From Parascedosporium putredinis (lineage: Eukaryota; Ascomycota; Sordariomycetes; Microascales; Microascaceae): a stretch of DNA of 64,000 nt. The stretch lies in contig CASHTG010000012.1 of the NCBI GenBank assembly GCA_949357655.1, positions 4,030,001-4,094,000 on the forward strand. Direction: 5' to 3'. Under the pieces are notes generated by a model. It ran no database searches and was not told the DNA's origin. It saw only the letters and a list, made by a program, of their open reading frames with translations. Of this stretch, positions 11,898-22,469 are shown piece after piece (within the stretch, counting starts at the first letter, position 1; each line of letters starts with the position of its first letter). Made by a program: the position numbers and the translations under genes.

Positions 11898-14330
11898 ATG
11901 GTGCGTTTAGCCACGAGCCTCCTCCTTGCGGCCGCGGCCCCATGGAGCAGCAGTGGGGTCCACGGAGCCATCAACCATGACCGTGGTCGTATTTCTGCGG
12001 CCGCCATTGGCGGCGACCCCGTCCTTGCACGGTCTTTCCCCGCGGCCGCCCCGGCAAAGGATCCGAGTCCGAGCCAGAGGAGGCCCCTCCAACGCCGCAG
12101 ACAGCCTCTTCCCCGCCCTTCCACCGCTCATCAAGAGCAGCCGCGTGATGCACCGCGACGCCATCGCCAAACGCGCCGTCTGCCGCACACGCGAAGTCAA
12201 GCCGGCCAGGGCGACTGCGCCCTACTCGCCACGCTGTGCGGGATTTCCGGCGCCGACTTTACCAAGTACAACGCGTGGCGGCCCGACATGTGCTCGACGC
12301 TGATGCCGGGCGACAAGGTGTGCTGCTCGGCCGGGGATCCGCCGCCGAAGCCGGAGCCGCCCAAGAGGAACGGGGATGGCTCGTGCGCGGCGTACGTGGT
12401 CGAGGGCGGCGACACGTGCAGCGGCCTCGCGGGCAAGTTTGGGGTCACGATCAAGGACCTGGATCAGTGGAACGCCAAGAAGACGTGGGGGTGGGTGAGC
12501 TGCGAGGCGGGTCTGATGAAAGACTACACTATCTGCCTCAGCGAGGGTGATCCTCCTCTCCCTACGCCGCAGGATGGCGCGGCTTGCGGGCCCACTATGC
12601 CCGGCACCGTCCGGCCCGCGCCGGGGATCAGCTTGGCGGACTTGAACCCGTGTCCTCTGAACGCGTGCTGCAGCAACTGGGGGTTCTGCGGCCCGTTCGA
12701 GGCGCACTGCGCCGTCCACTCTCCCGGGGGCGACGCTGGACCGGGCGCGGTGAAGCAAGGCGCCCGCAGCACGTGCGTAAGCAACTGCGAGCGAGACATC
12801 AAGAATAACTCGGGCCCGCCGGCTTCGTTTAGCCGGGTGGGATACTACCAGGCTCTCAATTTGGAGCGCGAGTGCCTGCATCTGCGAGCCAAGAACGCCA
12901 ATATTGATGACAAGTACACGCATATGCAGTGGGCTTTTGCAGAGATTGACTCGGAGACGCTGAAGCCCGTGATCAAGGATCCGTACGAGCAGTGGGATGA
13001 CTTTAAGAGTCTCCAACTCAAGCGCATCGTGTCCTTTGGTGGATGGGTGTACTCGACGGAGTCGGCAACCTCTGACGTCATCCGCCGGGCCATCCTCGAG
13101 GAGCACGAGACTTTTGCGGAAAATATTGCCCAGTTTCTGGAGGATGAGGGCATCGATGGCGTCGACATTGATTTGGAGTATTCCGACGTAAGTACTTGGA
13201 TTTATGCCACCGCTTGCTCTAAGCAGCTCTAGAGGGTGCGTGATTTCGCTAACGGTGTCGATAGGCTTCTGATGTCTTTGCCAACGGGCCGGCCATTGGC
13301 CAGGAGGGTGATGGGGATGGATACCTGCGCTTCCTTGCCACGCTCAAGGAAAAGGTGGGCAAAGAGAAATCGGTATCCATTGCCGCACCGGGATCGTTTT
13401 GGTACCTTCAAAAGTTCCCTATCGATCGTATCGCTAGGGTCGTCGACTACATCGTTTACATGACCTATGACTTCCATGGGCAATGGGATTACGGAAACGC
13501 AGACGCGTTTGACAGCTGCGATTCGGGTAGATGTATCCGCAGCCATGGTAAGTTTCCCGGATAGTGTGTCACAGCACAAGGATTGTTTGGACCCTGAAGC
13601 TGACAGACCTTATTAGTGAACTTGACCGAGACCGTGAACAGCTTAAGCATCAGTAAGTCTTGACAAGTTGTTATCGTCATCCTTCTTGAAGTTTCCGTAC
13701 ACACATGCATACGCAGGCCTTATCTTTTCTGCCTCTGCAAACACTGGATAGCAAGGGCTGAGTCTAACATCTATGCTCCAAATCAAGTCACCAAAGCCGG
13801 CGTACCCAACAACAAGATCTACGTGGGCGAAGCTAGCTATGGACGCTCCGTCCACATGGCCAAAGATGGCTGCTGGGAACCCATGTGTGAATTTACGGGC
13901 TCGCGCAACAAGTCGGACGCTCTACCGGGGCGTTGTACCAAGGACAGCGGCTACCTTGCCAATGCGGAAATTGCGGAATTGATCGAGGAAGGAAGCGGAA
14001 GATCCTTTCACGATGCTGATTCAGACACGGATATCCTTCTCTACAAAGGTTTGCCCGTCCCCGCCTCCTCTTACTATTGTTCTTGCCCCTTCTCTTACTC
14101 CTTTTGTGAATTGCGCATCCTTGCTTGAGTGTCCGGGGACGGCCAGGAAGGAGGAATGCTTGAACATATACTAATGCCAAGACTTTCCAGGTGATTATGT
14201 CGCGTACATGTCGGAAACCACGAAAGAAACACGAAGGGCTTACTGGAAGGAGCTGAACTTTGCCGGGACTGTGGACTGGGCCGTTGACCTGCAGTCATTC
14301 ACGGCCGATGCTGGTGGCGAGGGAGAGTGA
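11898..14330 (+). CDS. LysM-CBM18-GH18 chitinase (class V, killer-toxin-like subgroup)
   Basis: A secreted chitin-binding glycoside hydrolase expected to cut beta-1,4-GlcNAc chains. Exons: 11898-13187, 13265-13547, 13617-13652, 13788-14048 and 14191-14330, about 670 residues. Order of domains: signal peptide (LATSLLLAAAA), linker, a LysM (LCGISGADFTKYN, then CCSAGD), a second LysM (CAAYVVEGGDTCSGLAGKFG), a CBM18 chitin-binding block (NPCPLNACCSNWGFCG), then GH18 starting at SRVGYY. The catalytic loop reads DGVDIDLEY: the acid Glu is present but the usual Trp is Leu. The MTYD motif lies in exon 2 and the fold closes at FAGTVDWAVDLQ. The protein stops there and lacks the long C-terminal extension of the larger family members. 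The LysM/linker part is split between frames near 12060 and 12195. Confidence 0.85.
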
Positions 14331-15961
14331 GGGAAAGAGGGGAAAGGACTAGTCTAGGGGCACTCACCGGGTATCAATCTGTGCAGTCGGCGCACATCGA
14401 CCTACGTCGAAGAGGCCACGCCTGGACAGTCTAGGGATTTTGCAATCCATCTTTGTAGTTAATCTCACCCTATACATGAATTTCACTTTTTATAGGGTTG
14501 TTAGATGGCTCAACTTGGTTGTTGTTATATTTACTTGTACTCTAGAGGAGGGACTTCAATGGACGACGGCGCAGTGCGGCGCAGTGCATGTGGGAGTTTA
14601 TGCTTGCAGTGGCCCGTCAAGCCGTCTAGCGTTCCATCACTAACTGGTCTTTTTGCTTAAGGAATGCCGAGGCATGGGGATAGTGTAGTTGAAATCGGGT
14701 GCCAATGAATGTGCAGGTAATGTCTTACATGTACGGGATTGGATCCATGGATGTATGTACATTGGAGACACAGACCCATCAAATGGTGTGGCGGATAATT
14801 AGTTCTCAGGCGATGAATCCTTCTTCCACCCTCCCAGATCCATTCCAGCATCAATGGATCAATTGATTAAAATGGGCGAGTCGGTATGTCGACGGCGCAT
14901 GTGCAAGTAGCTGATACAACTTGGCTCGGTGCCAGTCTTGCCAGACTCTCAGCCCTACGTTGACAAGTTCCACGTTCCACCCTCTACGAACCCGCCAAGT
15001 GCGTGCCAATTGATCGCCAAGTGTGCGCGCGCGTGTGCCAAGTGCGTGGACAGAAACAAGCACGAGCAGCGAGCTCTGGAATTGATGAATGATTCCTAGA
15101 GGCTAACAATTGGCGCTGGCGTCGAGAATTAAAGTGGATCTGAACAATATTAGCTTCGCGGGCACGATCCTGATGTTGATTACCCCTGAGCCGCCATGGA
15201 ACTTTCGCTGGTTGGCATCTTGGGACTTTGCTCCACTTGCTCTACTCGAGCCACTACGGATGTCTGTGAAAAGGCTTGTTTGAACTCTTGGAGCCGTCAG
15301 GATCAATTGAGCCATCAGTGTGTTATGTACTGGATGTTTAACAGACCGATAGTTTCCCTCCAGTATCAGGGGCTGTTCTCTATTACTGCACCTGCAAATA
15401 CTCGTAGGCTTCGTGAAATGGGACGGATCCGTGCTGCATCGATCAGATGCACGTCCTGCTGTCCTGCCGTCGCGTCAGCTAATTCCGAGTTCCCACCCTG
15501 GCAGACATGTACATGACATCCAAATTGACCCATGCGCATCCTCCCTTTTATTTTTCTTCGTCGCTCTTTTTGTTTTGTTTCTTCGTTCCGTTTCTTCAAT
15601 TTTTTTCACGCCATTGCGAAGAACCCGTCCATTTGCGTCACCCTGCTCTCTCGCAAGACGTCAACTCGTCTCCCTGAGCTCTCTCCCACCTTGACACCGA
15701 ATACCTCTGCCCAGTTTGTTGTGCTCTGCTCCTGCCCCGCGCCACAACTCCCAACTTGTCCTCGCCCCCGCCGTCGACCTTTGTTTGAAGCTTCCTCCCC
15801 ACATTGTCTCGCCCGCGATCTTTGCCAAGCCTCTTTCCGATCGATCGACGAAACATCCCATATCCCATCACCCTCCAACCCTCCACACTCCCTTCGACCC
15901 CAGATTCGATCCGAAACCCGAGTCAAATGTCCCCACTACTCGCCCACAACCAACCCACACA
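14331..15961. other. Intergenic, leader of ankyrin-CorA gene at its end
   Basis: No gene recognised. From about 15530 to 15960 the plus strand is strongly pyrimidine-rich, fitting a long leader for the gene starting at 15962. Confidence 0.45.
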
Positions 15962-18900
15962 ATGAGCTTGACGAGCGGCGGCCTGGACTCGCGCCACCAC
16001 CTCCTCCTCGCCGCCTCCGCCCAGGCCAAGGAAGTCCGCGTGCGCGAGATCCTCGCCGAGTCCCCCGTCTGGAACACCCCGCCGACCTCGACGCCCTGCG
16101 CCAGGCCCTCCAGAAAGCCAGCACCCGCGGCTGCCTGCCCATCTGCAAGCTCCTCCTCGAGCACGGCGCCCAGATCGAGCCGCCCCCGCCGACCCCGCTA
16201 TGCAAAGGAAGCCTCCGCCCTCTACCGCGCCGCCGAGGGCGGCCGCGCCGACATCGCCGCCTTGCTCCTCGAGCGCGGCGCCAAGCCCGACTGGCAGAAC
16301 AAGGCCGGCGTGACCCCCATTTTCCCCGCCTGTTTCCGCGGCCACGCCGAAACCCTACGCGTGCTCCTTGAGCGCGGCGCCGACGTGGACCACCGCGACG
16401 GCGACGGCGAGACCGCCCTCCTGTGCCTCGCCAAGCTCAAGAACCCCCAAGCAGTTTGCCAAGTGCGTCGAGACCCTGCTCGCCGCCGGCGCGGATCCCA
16501 ACGCTGCCGATAGGGACCACAAGACCCCGCTCATCTGGGCCGCCTCCAACTCCAACCTCGGCCTGGTCAAGGCCCTCCTCGCCGAATACCCGGGCAAGGT
16601 CGCCGCCGCCGCCGACGTCCTCGCCCGCACGAACCGTGGCCGCAACGTCCTGCACATCGCCGCCGAGACCAACGCCGTCGATGTCGTGCGCTACCTGCTG
16701 TCCGCGGTGCGGACCCCTCTGCACCAGCGAGGGCGGCTGGACCCCGCTCCACAATGCCGCCCAAAGGGCCACGCTGAGATTGTCGGCCTGCTCATCGAGG
16801 CAAAGTCGAGGGTCAACGCCCAGCTCTCTAATGGCATGACTGCCCTGCACTGGGCCGCTGCCGCTGGCCACGAAGACGTCGTGTGCCGCATCCTCGACGA
16901 CCCGCACGCCGATGTCATGATCAAGGATAACCTGAGCAGGACTCCCATGCTCTGCGCCGCGCAGGAGGCCATTTCGATCTTGCGCGGCGCCTGGCCCCTA
17001 ATAATCTCCCCGAAAGGGTTCCCGGTATCGCGAGGACCGCTTGCCGGCTCTTCAACGCGACTATTTATGACTTTAATTTTCACGGCGGCAAGCAGAGGAC
17101 GTTCAAGGAGCCCGTCTACAAGGTCTTGTACGACCACGTACCTATTCTCCCCCGAAACGTCAAGCACCGGCCGGCGTTTCGATGGATCCATCTTCCCGCC
17201 AATAATGCAAGTTCACACCCCGTCTTTCTACCTTGCTTGGTGTTTCCTCTCGCGTTTTTCTTTCTCTTTTTCTACCACAATGCAACTTGAGGGAAAAGGA
17301 AACGAGGAGGACAGTTCGTGCTACTGAACATTCTACTAACGTTCGGCTCACCCCCTTTAGATTGACTGGATAGAGACCCTCCTAGCCAAAGCATTCATCG
17401 AAGGCAACTTTGAAGACTTCGAAGGCTTCAAAGCCCTCCAGCGCTGCTTCGACCAGGAACACCGCGGCTACTTTTCCCACGCCCACTTCATGCGCACCTA
17501 CTGCACGCGCGTGTCCGCCCCCAAGGCCGAGGGCCCCGAGTGCGCCCCCAACCTCACAAAGTCGCCCCTCGTCGTCGTCTCGGAAGAAGCCCCCGCCACC
17601 GCGCCCGGTTCCGACGGCGAGGGCGACGCGCCGCCCCAACGACCCTCCCTTTCCCCGATGCCGGGTACCCCCGAACCCCCAAGACGCCGCCGCTCGGGTC
17701 GATGCGGGATCCGTCCCCCTTTAACGAACGGTCGGATCGGTCCGATACCAAGAAGAGGAGAAAGGGCGAGCAGATTGCCAGTCGGCATCCTAAGCCTCAC
17801 AAGCGCGGGAGTGGCCCGCCGGGGAACCCTCCCGCGCCGAAATCCATCAACAGGGCCTTGCAAAAGCAGGCAACGCTAAAATGGGAGTCTTCTCGGTTGG
17901 CCGCTTCCAACGGGAAGATTGTGCTTTTGTACGTGTTTTTTTTTTTTTAGGTCTCTATGTAGCATACTTGATCAGCCCGTCTAACCTGATTGACGACAGA
18001 TGCCTTTCCTCCACTACGAGTCCTACGACCGCCAGCTCGACATGGCCGACACCATCCACCGCTTCAGAAAAGATCCCCGCCAACGCGTGCCCCCAACGCT
18101 GGCCCAGACCACTACCTCATCCAAGCATACATCAACCACGTTCCGCCCCTTCACCCTCGACGCACCCTCGATCAGTACCTGTACTACGGCATCGACACCA
18201 CCGCCAGAGATTCAGATCAAGTCGTGTACCGGCACTGCCTCCGCGAGCGGCAGAATCCCAAAGTCTTCATGGTCGACCAACTGTGGCTCTTTATCCTCGG
18301 AAGCGGTAAGTCACATAGCAGGATGAATTTCTTTGCCAATGGAAAAGAAAAAGGTACATGGACGCTAACCCGCGAGCATCTCTCACAGACCTCGTCATTA
18401 CCTGCTTCCCCCAACGCTGGAACCAGACCAAAGACGACCACCTCAAAGTCCTCGAAGGCGTCATCGAGGACACCAACATCAAAACCCGCTCCCCCATCGC
18501 CTCGGTCTACGACCTCGCCATGGTCATCGTCCACCGCACCTCGGGCATGTTTGGCCGCCACCTCATGTGCGAGCCGCACTTCCAGTTCCTCGACATGTTC
18601 GACAGCTCCATCGGCCACGTGGGCAACCAGGAGACGGAGCTGTTCAAGCGCTTCAACCGCGCCTCGGAACTCTCTGCCAAGTGGCTCCGCGACGCGCGGC
18701 AGAGCCCTTCAACGACTCCGCCGCCTCGTCCATTACCGGCGGCGGGGACGGCGACGGCGACAGCATGGAGGGCAATGACATCGAAGTCTCGGACACGCTG
18801 CTGGACATTGGCCTCGAGACGAAGCTCCTCGCCGAAGTCAAGGACATCCGCGACGAGCTGGGCATCATCACGTCGGTGCTCGAGGCGCAAATGGCCAAGA

Positions 18901-19793
18901 TCCCCGAATTCGAACAAATCATCATCGAGGAGCTGCAGACCGAAAACGTGCCCCGCTCCGTCGAGAACATCGTCATGGACATCAAGAAGCGCTCGCGCGA
19001 GATGACGCGCCTCGTCTCCATCTCCCTCACCGATATCAAGGACCGCATGGACAAGCAGGCCGAGCGCATCTACAACAGCCTCACTCACCTGCTCGACCTC
19101 AAACAGAAACACTCCAACGCCCTCGAGGCCCGCTTCGCCCGCGACCAGGCCGTCACCGCCGGCCGCCAGGGCCAGACCATCATGGTCTTCACCATCGTCA
19201 CCGTTATTTTCCTGCCCATGTCCTTCATCTCGTCCTTTTTGCCATCAATTTCAGCGATTGGGACGACGGGCCCAAGCTCTCCGTCGGCTACGTCTCCAAG
19301 TACATGTTTGGTATCGGCCTCGCCATCTCGTTACCCCTCATCGTCCTCGCCTTTACTATTGATAATATCCACGGCCTGCTGCGCCGCTTCATCCTCGGCG
19401 CTCTTCACGGCGTCCAGAAGTTGCCTACCCTCCACCGTGATCGCCGTCGGCGTGGGGATCCCGACGATCCTTGCGCCGAGAACCCTGGCGCCTCTCGCGC
19501 GGCCTTCGCACGACGGCATGTTTATCCGGCGCGCGGGCGGCGATATGGGCTACTCGACCTGGGAGGCTCTCGGGTCTAGGGCTCGCAGCGGTAGTTACAC
19601 GGCGGCTGAGTACCAGGACCTTGCTGCTGCCAGGCTCTCGCCTGTCCTCGCTCGCTGGAGGGGCGGCTCGAGGAGGAGCGCGTCGAGCGGAGGCAACACG
19701 GGCGTCGGGTATGATCTGGACCATGCCGTTGGCTTCGGTGCGGACGGGGACGGTGGCAACGGCAGGCCTGGCTCGGCGGTCAAGTATTACTGA
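15962..19793 (+). CDS. Ankyrin-repeat protein fused to CorA-like Mg2+ transporter domain
   Basis: Four exons: 15962-17206, 17361-17928, 18000-18305 and 18389-19793, about 1170 residues. Residues about 1-340 are ankyrin repeats (ALYRAAEGGRADIAALLLE, TPLIWAASNSNLGLVKALL, TALHWAAAAGHEDVV). A linker domain with DFNFHGGKQRTFKEPVYKVL and WIHLPANN follows, then the PFLHYE...FMVDQLW region. A long helical segment (KDIRDELGIITSVLEAQM, SLTHLLDLKQKHSNALEAR) leads into the two CorA-type transmembrane helices (FTIVTVIFLPMSFISSFF and GIGLAISLPLIVLAFTI). CorA channels carry GMN after helix 1; here the equivalent reads AIN. The ion transported is inference. The first intron is GC-AG. At least eight frame breaks occur, e.g. 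the TTTTT run at 19236-19240; most lie in short homopolymers. Confidence 0.82.
17207..17360 (+). other. GC-AG intron in the ankyrin-CorA gene
   Basis: The donor is AATAAT|GCAAGT and the acceptor CCTTTAG|ATTGAC; splicing joins PANN to IDWIETLL in frame, a block that reads as continuous conserved sequence. No GT donor near the junction gives the same join. Confidence 0.6.
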
Positions 19794-20386
19794 AGCAAGT
19801 AAACTTCAAGATAACCTGCTAAGGGTGTTGTGAGAGGGCTGTCGAAAGGGTAGTAGAAAGACGAGCAGGCAGGCAATTGCCATAATATCCAACTGAAGAA
19901 AGAAAGCAAAAGGAAATTACTCGAGGCGTTCCTGATGCTTGAAAGAAAACATAACCGGGGCCCGAGGCACATACACTGGCCAAAAGGAGTTCAAGAGTTA
20001 GCACCTTTTTTTCTTCACTTTTGTTCCAATCTGTATGTATACTTTACGACTTGATGAAACGCGTTCATTATCATATACACTATCTAGTTAGCATTCTCTA
20101 GCCAACGTCCAGAACTATATATGCTCTGTTGTAATCCAGCTTACTTTTGGCAATCACTGTAGTTCGCTTCAGTGAAGCTGAGGTCCGTGGCCCAGGACAG
20201 AGGGACAGGCAAAATTGATTTTATCCACACGCAAGTCTATTATCCGCTCTAGTCTATCAATCTGGAGAAGGAGAACGATATTTACAGCCCCAGTAAGAGG
20301 CGATTAAAGTAGTAAACGAAGAAGAATAAGTGACAAACAAGAAAGGAAACAAGACAAAGGAAATGAGGAGAAGTTGAGTTCTACCT
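19794..20386. other. Intergenic
   Basis: AT-richer stretch after the ankyrin-CorA stop; no gene recognised. It ends at the retrotransposon fragment. Confidence 0.5.
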
Positions 20387-20722
20387 CTACTCCAGTGCTC
20401 TCAACAGCTTCTTGTTTGCAGTGGATCTTGCTGATGTTGAAGCTATGTCAAGCTGTCTCATCATGTCAATCAGGCTCTCATGATCAGTAAATATGATCGT
20501 TGGGGGTACTTTAGTCGTCTTGATCCAATGCTGAGTTTTGGATAATGTCCAGACGAATCCGGTCATCTCCAATTCGCTTGCCCAGTATCTGGTCTCTGCG
20601 CTGGTCAAGAGTCGAGAAAGGAATGCGATTGGCCTGATTGCGGAAGCAGGTGGGTAGGCAGCTCCCTGTACCTCTCCTGTGCTGCTGTATTGGACGGCAT
20701 AATTACATCCAGTAACTAGTGA
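20387..20722 (-). mobile_element. Truncated Ty3/gypsy retrotransposon fragment (RT end and RNase H)
   Basis: One open minus-strand frame encodes the end of reverse transcriptase and the start of RNase H: GCNYAVQYSS, IRPIAFLSRLLTSAETRYWA, ELEMTGFVWTLSK and FTDHESLIDM. These match the usual Ty3/gypsy order (SRKLTPAERNYWATELE-like, then TDH). The frame ends at about 20387 within KLLRALE, before the rest of RNase H. No integrase, gag or LTR is visible nearby, so this is a dead fragment of roughly 340 bases. Confidence 0.8.
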
Positions 20723-21055
20723 GCCCGCTTTGCGGTCAAACCGGGGGTTGAATCCCTACAAAAAGTCATCAAGCCATGGCCATAACAACAAACGACACAA
20801 CAAGAGTCAGAAAGGAAACATCGAAGAAATAAAGACAGCTAAGAGAACTAAAAGACATGTGCGTAGAGCACAAGAGAGGAATAGACGCCAAAGCCTCAGT
20901 CGTCACCGACCATGTAATAATAGGCGGCTCCGCTATTTATAAACTCCAAGATGGTCTTGGTGAAGAGGGCGTTGACCGCGGCCCTCTGGCTAGCCGGCGC
21001 AGCCATGACGGCGGCCGGCATGTCAGCGATAGGACTCGCCGTCGAGTTGGGATCG
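20723..21055. other. Intergenic between retroelement fragment and acidic-tract gene
   Basis: No gene recognised. The sequence is purine-rich on the plus strand around 20760-20880. Confidence 0.45.
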
Positions 21056-22233
21056 TCAGGGGTGCCAGGCTCGTATATACGAAGGGGGATAATGAAACTC
21101 GGCAGAACGAATCATATCGAGGCTCATTATCCTCCTCATCCTCATGAAGTGGCGAATGACGGGGCGACGGTGAGCTTTCTCTTCGTCCGTCACCTTGGCC
21201 ATCATGGCAGCGGATGGCTGCTGGCCCTTCCTCAGGTAGTATACCTCGCGGTCGGACAAGTCAGGGAGGGGGTTTTGTGACTTCGGGAGCTCGGAAGTGC
21301 CCTAAAGATAGCCGGCGCCTGCTGGTCGTCGTCATCGACCTCGCTGTCGCCGCTCTCAGTGCTACCCTCGGCGTCGGGCTCCTCTTCGCTGTCCTCGGCG
21401 CCGGTGGCTTCACCCTCTTCACCGTCGTCGCCATCCTCGAGGCCCTCAGTGTCCTCTGTGTCCTCACTCTCCTCACTATCCTCACTGGCATCGCTGGCTT
21501 CACTGGCCTCGCTGCCTTCGCTGTCCTCGTCGGAGGGGCAGAACGCTTCCTGCTGGTCCGAGAAGAGTTCACCAGGTATTCCAGACCAAATGGATTCGCC
21601 CACTCGAAGCAGGCGGACATGATCCGGACGGTGGTGAACCCTCTCAGGCGGATCAAGCGCAACGGACTCGGAGGAACCGCGCCATTCTCTATACAATATT
21701 CCACTAGAAGAAATCGGCGAGTCAGTTTGAGAGTCTCATCCAGGGTCGTTGCCAGGCACACCCAAGATATAGTGGGGTGAGGGGTGATGGGGAAGAGGTA
21801 GGAGACAGAGGGCAAGGAGCTAGAGATAAGATGTGAACATACGGTAGTTAATGTCAGCCTGGGTGACATAGTATATTTCTCGTGTCGTGATCTTACTGCG
21901 CCACTGGCCATCACTAGAGTTCACCTTTGGTCAGCGCCGTGATCCCACAGAACAATCATGGGAGAAGTCGTCCATCTCTTTGATGGCATCCGACGTCTGG
22001 ATATGAACTTACGTGATGGTAGCGGTCAAGAGATGCTGGAGCTGCCTCTCCACTGACTCGATGGCATATTGCTTCAAGCCGTTTTGCGAGACTCCCGCCT
22101 CCCTCCCAGTACACAAGGCCTTGCAGAATACGACCAGAACAACATGCCACAGGCTTTCCTCGAGAGGCTTCGGCACGACCGTGGGTCGAGGCTTGCGACC
22201 TACCACACCGGCGTCCTTGGTAGCACGAGGCAT
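21056..22233 (-). CDS. Hypothetical protein with long acidic Ser/Asp/Glu tract
   Basis: I do not recognise the family. Exons on the minus strand: 22233-22013, 21913-21843 and 21703-21056, about 313 residues. The N-terminus (MPRATKDAGVVGRKPRPTVV) is basic and followed by an amphipathic segment (LKQYAIESVERQLQHLL). A short exon reads DGQWRSKITTREIYYV, followed by a region ending GELFSDQQEAFC. A low-complexity tract of about 75 residues made of SE, SD, TED and EE units follows, and the protein ends in a basic segment (SDREVYYLRKGQQPSAAMMA). A basic-acidic-basic layout suggests a nuclear or chromatin-associated protein (inference only). A TTTT run at 21273-21276 appears one base short, and the phase into exon 3 is off by one. 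Confidence 0.55.
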
Positions 22234-22365
22234 GGTGCTCTTAGTATCCTCAGAAATGACGGTGGTTGAGCAAGGGGCGACGGTTTTCCAGGAACAGAAG
22301 CGTGCTGTGGTGAGAGTGTGTCGTTGTTGTTGTTGGAAGAAAGGGGTGGGAGGTTGTAGGCAGGG

Positions 22366-22373
22366 TTTATATA
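22366..22373 (-). promoter_or_regulatory. TATA box of the acidic-tract gene
   Basis: Minus-strand TATATAAA about 135 bases before the ATG at 22233, followed by a leader containing AACAACAACAACGACACAC. Confidence 0.5.
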
Positions 22374-22469
22374 ACTGGGGAGAACGAGGTGATTTCGCAG
22401 ATCACCTGCGCTGGGATAAGGAACCACGGCGTGTACTGGAGCTACATGATTTTCGTGAGCTACAGCCGA

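Noticed and set aside
12222..13106. 294-codon minus-strand frame opposite the chitinase
   Set aside because: Shadow of a GC-rich coding exon; the plus strand carries clear LysM, CBM18 and GH18 motifs.
20725..20760. CCGGGGGTTGAATCCCTA resembling a degenerate T-arm
   Set aside because: The loop lacks the conserved C of TTCGA and no other tRNA arms can be folded nearby.
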